This document shows positions 25,726-33,256 of a stretch of 39,645 nucleotides of DNA, piece after piece. The stretch covers positions 1 to 39,645 of the forward strand of contig CAIKKJ010000032.1 in the NCBI GenBank assembly GCA_903827955.1. The letters are read 5' to 3'. The notes beneath the pieces were generated by a model. The model was given only the letters and a program-made list of their open reading frames with translations. It made no database searches and was not told the origin of the DNA. This DNA comes from an uncultured Verrucomicrobia subdivision 3 bacterium. GTDB taxonomy: Bacteria; Verrucomicrobiota; Verrucomicrobiia; Limisphaerales; UBA11358. Both the position numbers and the translations under genes were made by a program. How positions within the stretch are numbered: position 1 is the stretch's first letter; each line of letters begins with the position of its first letter.

Positions 25726-26311
25726 AAAAGTTCAACGCACAACTTTATTCATCCTGCTTTCGGTGGGAATTTCATTTTTAACAACGGGTTGCCCTGGCAT
25801 AGCGCCAGGTTCGCGTGCTTACCGACCGTTGCCGCAATGGGAAGCAAAATTTTCAGTGCAGGCAAATCGCAAAGTGTTTCCCAATGACGTGCGGCAGAAT
25901 CCAGATTCTCACACAAATATTTTGGTCGCTTGGACAGGCGTCATCACCAACATCGAGTATTTTACTAATCCTGCGCCGCGAGTAGTAAGATTTACCGCTG
26001 CGCATCATTACTTTGATTGGGTTGAAGACATCAGCATTCAGCGAGAGAGATTCTTTATGTCACCGCGGGGCGAAGATTCTTTTGCCGTCGAGTGGATTGC
26101 GGAGTCGCCAGATGACCAGAGATTCGTTGACCAGTTTGCGGTCGGCGACATGCTCGTTGCTTACGGCTATCCGACCGTCATTCGCACCAATTATATCGGC
26201 CTAAATCCGACCATGAATCTGCGAACTTTCAAGCCGCGATGGTTTCGCACCGACATTCTTGATTATGGCAGACCGGGTGAACCGTGCAGGATTTTGAAGG
26301 TGGCATATTAG
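25722..26311 (+). CDS. Small lipoprotein of unknown function, 5' frameshift
   Basis: The open frame from GTG 25763 gives 182 residues beginning MGISFLTTGCPGIAPGSR. I extend it to ATG 25722, which overlaps the kdsA stop as ATGA. From that ATG the frame is broken: five A residues follow ATG, whereas six would give MKKVQRTTLFILLSVGISFL and LTTGC, a clean lipoprotein signal peptide ending at the cysteine. The mature part (LVAWTGVITNIEYF, FVDQFAVGDMLVAYGYPTVI) has no family I recognise. It looks like a small exported soluble beta-rich domain. The shift is either a real pseudogene lesion or a homopolymer error. The expected partners are the Kdo/LPS genes either side. Confidence 0.6.
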
Positions 26312-26330
26312 TTCTTTCCTTTTTATTTTC

Positions 26331-26432
26331 ATGCCTGCAAAAATTTCCGCCGCCAACCGCCAACGCGCCGCGCGCATCAAACTGTTTTTGTGCGACGTGG
26401 ACGGCGTGCTGACCGACGGGTCGATTTGCTAA
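26331..26432 (+). pseudogene. Truncated 5' copy of kdsC
   Basis: ATG 26331 opens a 33-codon frame, MPAKISAANRQRAARIKLFL then CDVDGVLTDGSIC, ending in TAA 26430-26432. It aligns codon for codon, without gaps, with the first 32 codons of the intact kdsC at 27190 (MTTKISASLKKRACSIRLFL, CDVDGVLTDGSI). Downstream of TCGATTT, shared by both, the copy breaks off into the palindromic repeat 26436-26507. The N-terminal third differs at many positions (P/T, A/T, R-rich versus K-rich), while the DVDGVLTDG region is nearly identical in nucleotides. This is the relic of a split or duplicated gene with a toxin-antitoxin pair in between. Confidence 0.75.
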
Positions 26433-26435
26433 CTT

Positions 26436-26507
26436 GGTGGGGCGAGCGTCCTCGCGAGCCGCTCAAATCCAAGGCTCACGACGGCTCGCGGGGACGCTCG
26501 CCCCACC
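26436..26507. repeat. Inverted repeat, 26-nt arms with one mismatch
   Basis: Arms 26436-26461 and 26482-26507 are complementary except for one base (T in CGTCCTCGCG versus C). The loop 26462-26481 (20 nt) itself holds a weak stem (GCCG/CGGC edges). It begins just after the kdsC remnant stop and is followed by 61 bases before the DUF433 start. The sequence GGGGCGAGCG...CGCTCGCCCC looks like a dispersed palindromic element; its abundance elsewhere is unknown from this window. Confidence 0.8.
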
Positions 26508-26568
26508 GGACGAAATGACTTCCTTGTCTTCACTTGCTTTGCTTCGGCAACGCAGCTAGTTTTTTCGC

Positions 26569-26796
26569 GTGCAAACATGGCTTTCAGATCGCATCCAGCT
26601 TGAGTCGGCGGTGTGCCACGGCAAGCCCGTTGTGCGCGGCACGCGCGTGCTGGTGAGCAACGTCATCGGAGCCATTGCCGCCGGTCAGTCCCACGCCGAG
26701 ATTTTGGAGGATTATCCCTCAATCACCGAGGCCGACATTCGCGCCTGCCTCGAATTTGCCGGTGAATTGACCGCGATGGAAACCGCCGAAGCCTAG
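26569..26796 (+). CDS. DUF433 antitoxin
   Basis: A 75-residue protein of the DUF433 (VapB-like) antitoxin family: LESAVCHGKPVVRGTRVLVS, then VIGAIAAGQSHAEILEDYPS and ADIRACLEFAGELTAM. The C-terminal part would bind and neutralise the neighbouring toxin; the N-terminal DNA-binding part would repress the operon. The start is GTG 26569; an ATG eight bases on is out of frame. Only 15 bp separate it from the toxin gene. The pair is inserted inside the Kdo/LPS operon, between the kdsC remnant and intact kdsC. Confidence 0.88.
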   Translation: MQTWLSDRIQLESAVCHGKPVVRGTRVLVSNVIGAIAAGQSHAEILEDYPSITEADIRACLEFAGELTAMETAEA

Positions 26797-26811
26797 TCGA
26801 AAAATCGGCGA

Positions 26812-27174
26812 ATGAAATTTTTTCCCGACGAAAATTTCCCCCGCACCGCCCTGACGTTTCTGGAATCCGCTGGGCATTCCGCCACCCACGCGCTGCAACA
26901 TTTTCCGCCGGGGACTGCCGACGAAACCCTGTTCGCCCACGCGCAGGAACGGCAGGCCGTGTTTGTTAGCACCGACAAAGATTTTTTTCACACCGTCCCG
27001 CTCGCATTTGAACGACACTGCGGAGCCATTGTCATCACGCTGCGGAAACCAAACCGCGCAGATTTGCTCCGGCGGCTGGCGGATGCACTGGCGCAGCTTG
27101 CCGATCGCGAGCTGAAGAACTCGGCCTGGTTGGTGACGGAAACCCGCATCCGCAGCCGCCACGCTGGAAATTGA
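26812..27174 (+). CDS. DUF5615 PIN-like toxin
   Basis: A 120-residue PIN-like (Mut7-C-related) protein: MKFFPDENFPRTALTFLESA with acidic D6 and E7, VFVSTDKDFFHTVPL with D54 and D56, then IVITLRKPNRADLLRRLADA. Arrangement with an upstream DUF433 gene is the classical toxin-antitoxin order for this family, whose members are predicted ribonucleases. Catalytic acids are visible but nuclease activity is not demonstrated here. It ends 15 bp before the kdsC start, so it is transcribed into the Kdo genes. Confidence 0.85.
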   Translation: MKFFPDENFPRTALTFLESAGHSATHALQHFPPGTADETLFAHAQERQAVFVSTDKDFFHTVPLAFERHCGAIVITLRKPNRADLLRRLADALAQLADRELKNSAWLVTETRIRSRHAGN

Positions 27175-27189
27175 TTTCCATTTTAATCC

Positions 27190-27732
27190 ATGACCACCAA
27201 AATTTCAGCCAGCCTCAAGAAGCGAGCATGCAGCATCCGCCTTTTCCTGTGCGACGTGGACGGCGTGCTGACCGATGGCTCGATTTTCATCGGCGGCGAA
27301 CGCGAGTTCAAACGCTTCAACATTCGCGACGGCCTCGGCCTCGTGCTCGCGCGCCGCGCGGGCTTGCGCGTCGGCTGGGTTTCCGCGCGGCCATCGCTGG
27401 CGACAAAATTTCGCGCGGATGAATTGAAGATTGATTTCCTCGTCCAACAAGGCGACAACATCAGCAAGACCGCCGCGATCGAACATTTATTGGCGCAGGA
27501 AAAATTGACTTGGGCGGAAACTTGTTTTGTCGGCGACGACGTCATTGACCTCGGTCCGCTGACCCGCGCCGGACTCGCCGTGGCTGTCGGCGATGGCGTG
27601 GCGGAGGCAAAAGCGGCGGCGCATTACGTCACGAAAAATCCCGGCGGGCGCGGCGCGGTGCGCGAGACGGTGGAATTGATTTTGCGGGCGCAGGGCAATT
27701 GGTTGCAGTTTGTGGAAAAATATTCGGAATGA
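27190..27732 (+). CDS. kdsC: Kdo-8-phosphate phosphatase (KdsC-type HAD)
   Basis: A 180-residue HAD phosphatase releasing Kdo from Kdo-8-phosphate after KdsA. The catalytic loop is CDVDGVLTDG (D22 and D24), followed by GGEREFKRFNIRDGLGLVLA and the conserved FVGDDVIDLGPLTRAGLAVA with acidic D residues, then AAHYVTKNPGGRGAVRE. The length (~180) fits tetrameric KdsC. It is the intact copy; its 5' end is closely matched by the stub at 26331. ATG 27190 follows the toxin gene by 15 bp. The stop is coupled to the lptC-like gene through ATGA (27729-27732). Confidence 0.95.
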   Translation: MTTKISASLKKRACSIRLFLCDVDGVLTDGSIFIGGEREFKRFNIRDGLGLVLARRAGLRVGWVSARPSLATKFRADELKIDFLVQQGDNISKTAAIEHLLAQEKLTWAETCFVGDDVIDLGPLTRAGLAVAVGDGVAEAKAAAHYVTKNPGGRGAVRETVELILRAQGNWLQFVEKYSE

Positions 27733-28187
27733 AACGCAACGGGAAATTTTTCGGGATGACACTGGCCGTGGTGATTTTTTTCATCGCGGCGGCCGGCAAC
27801 CGCGCGCAGCAAATTCCGCTCGGCCACGCGACGGGTTTTAACTCGGACATCTATTTTGAACCGCCGGATGATGCGAAGGTCAAAATGAAGCTGTCCGGCA
27901 CCGAGGCCGCGCCGCTGCCCGGTGGCTTGCTGGACGTGAAACAATTGCGCGTGGAATATTTCAGCACCAACGGCTCGACGGTCATGGTCGCCGTGGCGCC
28001 GCGCTGCACGTTCGCGCCGCTCGGCGCGACGGCGGATTCGCCGGGCCACATGGAGCTGCGCTCGGGCGACGGAAAATTTTTTGTCGAAGGCGACGGTTTT
28101 CGGTTTGTGTGGCAGCAGGAAGCGACGTCGCTGTCATTTTCGAACCATGTGCATACGGTGATGTTGAACGGACTTTTGAAACCATGA
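27729..28187 (+). CDS. LptC-like LPS-export periplasmic protein
   Basis: A 152-residue protein with a hydrophobic N-terminus (TLAVVIFFIAAAGNRAQ) and a beta-strand-rich periplasmic domain: DIYFEPPDDAKVKMKLSG, LLDVKQLRVEYFSTNGST, GHMELRSGDGKFFVEGDG, ending SFSNHVHTVMLNGLLKP. By position between kdsC and an LptA-like gene it fits LptC (bitopic, bridging LptBFG to LptA). The sequence similarity seen by eye is weak, so the name is inferred from context; it could also be a second LptA-like OstA-fold protein. The start ATG 27729 overlaps kdsC by four bases, and the stop overlaps the next gene (ATGA at 28184). Confidence 0.65.
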   Translation: MKRNGKFFGMTLAVVIFFIAAAGNRAQQIPLGHATGFNSDIYFEPPDDAKVKMKLSGTEAAPLPGGLLDVKQLRVEYFSTNGSTVMVAVAPRCTFAPLGATADSPGHMELRSGDGKFFVEGDGFRFVWQQEATSLSFSNHVHTVMLNGLLKP

Positions 28188-28726
28188 AAAAGATTTTCAT
28201 CCTGATGCTGGCGCTCGCCGTCGTGGCGTTGCGGGCGCAGACTAATTCCCCGGCGAAGGCCGATCCTGCCGCGCAACCGACGGAGATCAATTCCGACACG
28301 GCGGATTTTGATCTGAACGGCCGGCACGCGGAGTATCGCGGCCATGTGGTGGTGCTGGCGGCGAAGTTGAAATTGCAATGCGACCGGCTGCTGGTGGAAT
28401 TGCCCGAAAACGGCCAGTCGCACGTCAACCACGTTTCCGCCGAGACGAACGTGGTGATTGATTTCACCGACGAAAAAAATTCGACCTATCACGTCACCGC
28501 CGCCAACGCGGTTTATTCCTACGCCATCGCCAACGGCAAGACGAACGAACTGGTGGTGCTGACTGGCAGCCCCAAAGTCGAGACGACGGAGGCGACGATC
28601 ACGAGCGAGCCGTTGACGTGGGATCGCGGCACGGGACATTTTATTTTCAACAATCCGCACATGATTTCGCGCCAGGGACTTGATGGGGTCGGCGGCACGA
28701 ACGCGGTTGCGCCCAAACTTTTTTGA
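28184..28726 (+). CDS. LptA/OstA-like LPS-transport protein
   Basis: A 180-residue exported protein of the OstA (LptA) fold. The signal peptide is ~residues 1-19 (MKKIFILMLALAVVALRAQ). Mature sequence: EINSDTADFDLNGRHAEYRG, HVVVLAAKLKLQCDRLLVEL, EKNSTYHVTAANAVYSYAI, LTGSPKVETTEATITSEPLT and then FNNPHMISRQ. The repeating D(T/F)ADF ... xxYRGHVV pattern matches LptA beta-jellyroll strands that carry LPS across the periplasm. The gene starts at ATG 28184 with an ATGA overlap to the preceding gene and is followed one base after its stop by lptB. Confidence 0.85.
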   Translation: MKKIFILMLALAVVALRAQTNSPAKADPAAQPTEINSDTADFDLNGRHAEYRGHVVVLAAKLKLQCDRLLVELPENGQSHVNHVSAETNVVIDFTDEKNSTYHVTAANAVYSYAIANGKTNELVVLTGSPKVETTEATITSEPLTWDRGTGHFIFNNPHMISRQGLDGVGGTNAVAPKLF

Positions 28727-28727
28727 A

Positions 28728-29468
28728 ATGGAAACTGTTGCCAACAATCTGCTGCTCGCCACGGAAAATTTGGTGAAGGAATATCGCGGCCGCCGCGTGG
28801 TCAACGGCGTTTCCGTGAATGTCGGCGCGGGCGAAATCGTCGGCCTGCTCGGCCCGAACGGCGCGGGCAAGACGACGACGTTCAACATGGTCGTCGGCGT
28901 GGTGCGGCCGGACGAGGGCAGCGTGAGTTTTCAGGACGAGGAAATCACCGGCCTGCCGATGCATTTGCGGGCGCGGCGCGGCATCGGTTATCTCACGCAG
29001 GAGCCGTCGGTTTTTCGCAAGCTGACGGTCGAGGAAAATATTCTGGCGATTCTGGAGACGTGCAAGCTGGGGCGCTCCGAACGCGACGTGCGGCTAAAAT
29101 ATTTACTGGAAGAACTCGACCTCACGCCGATTCGCAAGAGCAAGGCATATCAATTGAGCGGCGGCGAAAAACGCCGGCTGGAAATCACGCGCGCCTTGGT
29201 CACGAGTCCGAAATTGCTTTTGCTCGACGAACCGTTCAGTGGCATTGACCCGATTGCGGTTTATGAGGTGCAGAAAATTGTGCGCCGTCTGAAGGAGCGC
29301 GGTTTGGGCATTTTGATCACTGACCACAACGTGCGCGAAACCTTGAAGCTGATTGACCGCGGTTACATCATTCACAAAGGTCAGGTGCTCGTCGCGGGCA
29401 GCGCGGAATTTCTCGCGAACGATCCGAAGGCGCGGGAAATTTATCTGGGGCCGGAATTTAATTTGTAA
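28728..29468 (+). CDS. lptB: LPS export ABC transporter ATPase LptB
   Basis: A 246-residue ATPase that powers LPS extraction from the inner membrane with LptF and LptG (not in this window). Marks: Walker A GPNGAGKTT (42-50), the LptB-typical ARRGIGYLTQEPSVFRKLTV Q-loop region, signature LSGGEKRRLEI, Walker B KLLLLDEPFSGIDP, D-loop and the H-loop ITDHNVRETLKL. The ending EIYLGPEFNL resembles the LptB tail. ATG 28728 (METVANNLLLA) is chosen over an upstream frame beginning at 28680. It starts one base after the LptA-like stop; hprK follows by five bases. Confidence 0.96.
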   Translation: METVANNLLLATENLVKEYRGRRVVNGVSVNVGAGEIVGLLGPNGAGKTTTFNMVVGVVRPDEGSVSFQDEEITGLPMHLRARRGIGYLTQEPSVFRKLTVEENILAILETCKLGRSERDVRLKYLLEELDLTPIRKSKAYQLSGGEKRRLEITRALVTSPKLLLLDEPFSGIDPIAVYEVQKIVRRLKERGLGILITDHNVRETLKLIDRGYIIHKGQVLVAGSAEFLANDPKAREIYLGPEFNL

Positions 29469-29472
29469 ATTT

Positions 29473-30441
29473 ATGGAACGCCAATCCGTCACGGTCGAAC
29501 AATTCTTCAAGGAACACGGCGAATCGCTGGAGATGAAACTTGTGACGGGCGAGCGTGGCCTTGACCGCGTCATCCGCGAGCCCACGGTCAACCGCCCCGG
29601 CCTGGCATTGAGCGGCTTCACGCGCTACTTCGCCTACAAACGCATGCAGGTCATGGGGCACGCGGAAGTTTTTTATCTCCGCGAACAGCGCAAAGAAGAA
29701 CGCGAATCGCGCTACGCCTATCTGTTTGCCTACAAAATTCCGTGCGTGGTCTTTAGCCGGAACCTCAAGCCGGACAAGGAATTTCTCGCTGCCGCTGAAC
29801 AGTCCGGCGTGCCCGTTTTCGCCTCACCGCTGGTCACGATGAAATTCATCAACAAGGCCACGCTTGATCTGGAAATGATGTTCGCCCCGCGCACCAGCGA
29901 GCATGGCTGCATGGTGGACATCCTCGGCATCGGCCTCATCATCCGTGGTGAAAGCGGCATTGGCAAAAGCGAAGCGGTCCTCGCGCTCATTGAACGCGGT
30001 TACAGTCTCGTAGCCGATGACGTCGTGCGCGCCGTGCTGGTGGACGGACGCGATGTGTTGTGCACCAGCTCCGAGCTGACGCGCGATCATATGGAAGTGC
30101 GCGGCATTGGCATCATCAACGTCGCGCAGATGTTTGGCGTGCGCGCCATCCGCAAAGAAAAAAATCTGGACCTCATCGTCACGCTCAAACAATGGGAAGA
30201 AGTGAAAGACGTGGACCGGCTCGGCATGGAAATGGAATACGTCAAAGTTCTCGGCGTGGAGATTCCGCACGTCATCATTCCCGTGCGGCCCGGCCGCGAC
30301 ATCGCGCGGCTGATCGAAGTCGCCGCGTTCCAGGTCAAGCTCCGCAAATCCGGTTACAACGCCGCCGAGGATCTGAACAAACGCCTGCTCGCGCAGATGA
30401 CCGAGAAATCGCCGTCCGCCGCGCCCGCCGGTGAAAGTTGA
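29473..30441 (+). CDS. hprK: HPr kinase/phosphorylase
   Basis: A 322-residue bifunctional enzyme that phosphorylates or dephosphorylates HPr on serine according to energy state, controlling carbon use. The N-terminal domain (TVEQFFKEHGESLEMKLV) precedes the catalytic part with Walker A GESGIGKSE (159-167) after a conserved histidine at H144 (EHGCMVDI). The second signature is DHMEVRGIGIINVAQMFG and the C-terminal helix has AAFQVKLRKSGYNAAEDLN. The start is ATG 29473, 4 bp after lptB. It is linked to its own substrate ptsH (30484), with 42 bp between them. In Gram-negatives this pair often works in regulation or quality control rather than sugar transport; no PTS permease is nearby. Confidence 0.96.
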   Translation: MERQSVTVEQFFKEHGESLEMKLVTGERGLDRVIREPTVNRPGLALSGFTRYFAYKRMQVMGHAEVFYLREQRKEERESRYAYLFAYKIPCVVFSRNLKPDKEFLAAAEQSGVPVFASPLVTMKFINKATLDLEMMFAPRTSEHGCMVDILGIGLIIRGESGIGKSEAVLALIERGYSLVADDVVRAVLVDGRDVLCTSSELTRDHMEVRGIGIINVAQMFGVRAIRKEKNLDLIVTLKQWEEVKDVDRLGMEMEYVKVLGVEIPHVIIPVRPGRDIARLIEVAAFQVKLRKSGYNAAEDLNKRLLAQMTEKSPSAAPAGES

Positions 30442-30483
30442 AAATTCCATTGGCGGAAAACCCGCGCAAAGATTAGATTTTCC

Positions 30484-30792
30484 ATGTCTCAACGCATGAG
30501 CGCCAAAAAACTTCCTGACGGCGACTTCCTCACCAAGGAACTCACCATCGTGAACAAGTCGGGCATCCACGCCCGGCCGGCGGCCATGTTCGTCAAGACC
30601 GCCAGCCGTTTTGGGTGCGACATCTTCGTGGAAAAGGACGGCGAAAAGATCAACGGCAAGAGCATCATGGGCTTGATGATGCTCGCCGCCGGCCCCGGCA
30701 GCAAAGTCACGCTCCACGTCAAAGGCGCGGACGCCGCCGCCGCCATCACCGAACTCGAGGCGCTCGTGCAGCGGAAGTTTGATGAGGAGTGA
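30484..30792 (+). CDS. ptsH: HPr phosphocarrier protein
   Basis: A 102-residue HPr. The active histidine H29 lies in IHARPAAMF, where EI transfers phosphate from phosphoenolpyruvate. The regulatory serine S60 lies in NGKSIMGLMMLAA and is the substrate of HprK. About 14 additional residues precede the usual start; an in-frame ATG at 30496 is also possible. EI (ptsI) and sugar-specific PTS components are absent from the window, so this is probably a regulatory HPr. The stop overlaps the start of the next open frame. Confidence 0.94.
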   Translation: MSQRMSAKKLPDGDFLTKELTIVNKSGIHARPAAMFVKTASRFGCDIFVEKDGEKINGKSIMGLMMLAAGPGSKVTLHVKGADAAAAITELEALVQRKFDEE

Positions 30793-31300
30793 TTGGTTCG
30801 TTTTTCCGATGGTCGTCATGAGCAAAAGAAAAATTCTCTATACGGCGAATCTTCAAAGAATCGGGAAGTTGTTCCGGATCGGTGCACTCGCTTTGTTCCT
30901 TGCCGGGATAATTGGTTTTGTCTGGTGTTTTTATTATGGAAACATTCTGGTGTTCGTAGTCGCCGGTATTTTTGTATTTGGGATGTGTTGGGAGTTGGTT
31001 CAGATTTCTAAATGGAGGCGTGGTGTTTATGAGATTTATATTGATTCCATGGGGCTTCATGTGCATTCCGACGAACCGCATGTGGGCAAGTCCTTTTCAG
31101 TGGCTGCAATGAATCTCCATCATCTTATTCGAAAGCGCATGGGCAATGGCGAGGACATTGAGCATGAATTTTATGTTGAGGAAAAAAACGGTGAACGGCA
31201 CAAGCTTAGTCCAAAGTTGGCGAATTATGATTTGAGCGTGATGGACATTTTTGAAGAAATTGCCAGCGAGTTTCCTTCGGTTAAAATTGTTGAAGAATAG
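30782..31300 (+). CDS. Small two-helix membrane protein, AT-richer
   Basis: A protein of 172 residues from ATG 30782 (alternatives at 30809 and 30818; the last gives MSKRKILYTANLQRIGKLFR). Two membrane helices span roughly LFRIGALALFLAGIIGFVWC and FVVAGIFVFGMCWELV. The C-terminal half is soluble: WRRGVYEIYIDSMGLHVHSD, FSVAAMNLHHLIRKRM, EFYVEEKNGERHKLSP, resembling a bacterial PH-like domain. I do not recognise a family. It overlaps the ptsH stop by 11 bases. Its G/C is visibly lower than its neighbours (lines from 30841, 30901 and 31021 contain 30, 23 and 26 G/C of 60 by hand count), so it may be a later arrival. Confidence 0.65.
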   Translation: MRSDWFVFPMVVMSKRKILYTANLQRIGKLFRIGALALFLAGIIGFVWCFYYGNILVFVVAGIFVFGMCWELVQISKWRRGVYEIYIDSMGLHVHSDEPHVGKSFSVAAMNLHHLIRKRMGNGEDIEHEFYVEEKNGERHKLSPKLANYDLSVMDIFEEIASEFPSVKIVEE

Positions 31301-31364
31301 ACACGCCGCTTACTAGGCTGACTTTGGACTTTCAACTTCGGGCGTGGGACTTTAATTTCCCCGC

Positions 31365-31652
31365 ATGGCATCCGCTGAACTTGATGTGAAATACACCGCG
31401 CACCTTGCGCGGCTCGCGCTCACGCCGGACGAGGAAAAAAAACTCGGCGCGCAGCTCGGCAACATCCTCGGCTACATCGAAAAATTGCGCGAGCTGGACG
31501 TTTCCAACGTCGAGCCGACCGCGCACGCCGTGCCAATGGTCAACGTTACCCGCGCCGACGAAATTCGCCCCTCGCTCCCGCACGAAGACGCGCTCCGCAA
31601 TGCACCCAGGCAGGCGGGCGGGCTTTTCATCGTCCCCAAAGTTGTCGAATAA
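31365..31652 (+). CDS. gatC: Glutamyl-tRNA(Gln)/Asp-tRNA(Asn) amidotransferase subunit C
   Basis: A 95-residue GatC: DVKYTAHLARLALTPDEEKK, LGNILGYIEKLRELDVSNVE, PTAHAVPMVNVTRADEIRPS and the tail NAPRQAGGLFIVPKVVE. It stabilises GatA in the complex that amidates misacylated Glu-tRNA(Gln). The start is ATG 31365. gatA follows after 96 bases, which hold an inverted repeat (31659-31740). gatB is not adjacent to gatA in this window. Confidence 0.95.
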   Translation: MASAELDVKYTAHLARLALTPDEEKKLGAQLGNILGYIEKLRELDVSNVEPTAHAVPMVNVTRADEIRPSLPHEDALRNAPRQAGGLFIVPKVVE

Positions 31653-31658
31653 ATTTCT

Positions 31659-31740
31659 GACAGGATTAACCGGATTATTAGGATTAAAAACGATGCCGCA
31701 AACTCTCCGGAAAAATCCAGACAATCCGTTTAATCCTGTC
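31659..31740. repeat. Inverted repeat between gatC and gatA
   Basis: Arms 31659-31685 and 31714-31740 (27 nt each) are complementary at 23 positions; the spacer is 28 nt. Each arm repeats a GGATT(A) unit (ACAGGATTAA, CGGATT, AGGATT), as in known AATCC-type dispersed intergenic repeats. On the RNA it would form a long imperfect stem inside the gatCA transcript. It has no T-run for termination. Confidence 0.7.
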
Positions 31741-31748
31741 TTCATTTC

Positions 31749-33203
31749 ATGCTCAACCAACTCACCATTTCCGAACTGACCGCCAAGCTCGCGCGCCGCG
31801 AAGTTTCGTCGCGCGAGGCCACGCAGGCATGCCTCGATCAGATTGCCCGCGTGGACGGCAGCATCCACGCCTTCATCAGCCACAACGCCGCCGACGCGCT
31901 CGCGCAAGCCGATGCGGCGGATAAAGAAATTGCCGCCGGCGTGAAAAAACCGCTGCTCGGCGTGCCGATTGCGGTGAAGGACGTGCTCGCGGTGAAAGGC
32001 CAGCCGCTGAACTGCGCGTCAAAAATTCTCGGCAATTTCATTTCGCCCTACGACGCGACGGCGATTGAAAAATTGAAGGCGGCGGGCGCAATCATTTTTG
32101 GCCGGTGCAACATGGACGAATTTGCGATGGGCAGCTCTACGGAAAATTCTGCGTTCGGCGTGACTAAAAATCCGTGGGACGTGACGCGGATTCCCGGCGG
32201 CTCCTCCGGCGGTTCGGCGGCAGCGGTCGCCGCGGACGAGTGTATCGCGAGTCTCGGCACGGACACCGGCGGTTCCATCCGGCAGCCAGCGGCGTTGTGT
32301 GGTTGCGTGGGTTTGAAGCCGACTTACGGGCGCATTTCGCGCTACGGCCTCGTGGCGTTTGCGAGTTCGCTGGATCAAATCGGGCCGTTCACCAAAGACG
32401 TGCGCGACTCGGCGATTTTGCTCGGCGCGATGAGCGGTGTTGACCCGCGCGATTCTACGAGCGTGCCGCAGCCGGTGCCAAATTATGCGGCGGCATTGGA
32501 TGGAAACATCCGCGGTTTGAAAATCGGTCTGCCGAAGGAATACATGATCGGCGGGCTCGACGCGGAAGTGAAAGCGTCCGTGGACGCCGCCGTGAAAAAA
32601 TATCAGGAGCTCGGCGCGGAGATTGTGGAGATTTCTTTGCCGCACACGGATTACGCCGTGGCGGTTTATTACATCATCGCGACTGCAGAGGCTTCGGCGA
32701 ACCTCGCGCGCTTTGATGGCATTCGCTACTGCGCCCGTGTGGATGGCGCGGATCCGATGGAATTGTATTCCAAGACGCGCGGCGCCGGTTTTGGCGCGGA
32801 AGTGAAACGCCGGATTATCCTCGGCACTTATGTTTTGAGCAGCGGTTATTACGATGCATATTATTTGCGCGCGCAAAAAGTTCGCACGCTCATCCGCAAC
32901 GATTTTCTCAAGGCGTTTGAAACCGTGGACGCCATCGTCACGCCGACCACGCCGACGGCGGCGTTCAAGATTGGCGAAAAATCGGACGACCCGTTGCAGA
33001 TGTATTTGTCCGACATCTTCACCATCTCCTGCAATCTCGCGGGGATTCCCGGCATCAGTTTGCCGTGCGGCTTCACGAAAAATCCGAAGTTGCCCATCGG
33101 ATTGCAATTGCTCGGCAAACCGTTCGGCGAAGAAACGATGCTGAAACTTGCGCACGCCTACGAGCAGGCGACGCCGTGGCACCAGGAACGCGCCACGGTT
33201 TGA
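31749..33203 (+). CDS. gatA: Glutamyl-tRNA(Gln)/Asp-tRNA(Asn) amidotransferase subunit A
   Basis: A 484-residue amidase that hydrolyses glutamine and passes ammonia to GatB. The catalytic Ser-cisSer-Lys triad is visible: K77 (VPIAVKDVL), S152 ([13 protein letters not shown]) and S176 ([13 protein letters not shown]). [20 protein letters not shown] and [20 protein letters not shown] are GatA-specific. The C-terminal part ends [20 protein letters not shown]. The start is ATG 31749. GatB is missing nearby, so the subunit is encoded elsewhere in this genome. Confidence 0.97.
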   Translation: MLNQLTISELTAKLARREVSSREATQACLDQIARVDGSIHAFISHNAADALAQADAADKEIAAGVKKPLLGVPIAVKDVLAVKGQPLNCASKILGNFISPYDATAIEKLKAAGAIIFGRCNMDEFAMGSSTENSAFGVTKNPWDVTRIPGGSSGGSAAAVAADECIASLGTDTGGSIRQPAALCGCVGLKPTYGRISRYGLVAFASSLDQIGPFTKDVRDSAILLGAMSGVDPRDSTSVPQPVPNYAAALDGNIRGLKIGLPKEYMIGGLDAEVKASVDAAVKKYQELGAEIVEISLPHTDYAVAVYYIIATAEASANLARFDGIRYCARVDGADPMELYSKTRGAGFGAEVKRRIILGTYVLSSGYYDAYYLRAQKVRTLIRNDFLKAFETVDAIVTPTTPTAAFKIGEKSDDPLQMYLSDIFTISCNLAGIPGISLPCGFTKNPKLPIGLQLLGKPFGEETMLKLAHAYEQATPWHQERATV

Positions 33204-33256
33204 CGGCGAGGTCTTGTCCCGAACCGCCGCCATCAAACTTCGGCGTTGCCCACGCA

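Noticed and set aside
26569-26796. DUF433 gene as part of a defence island
   Set aside because: Only a single TA pair is present, with no restriction, CRISPR or abortive infection genes nearby.
26436-27174. A classical insertion sequence around the TA pair
   Set aside because: No transposase is present and only one palindrome, not a pair of terminal inverted repeats, flanks the genes.
29824-30825. 333-codon minus-strand open frame opposite hprK and ptsH
   Set aside because: It spans two genes with clear functions and shows no family; codon bias follows the opposite strand.
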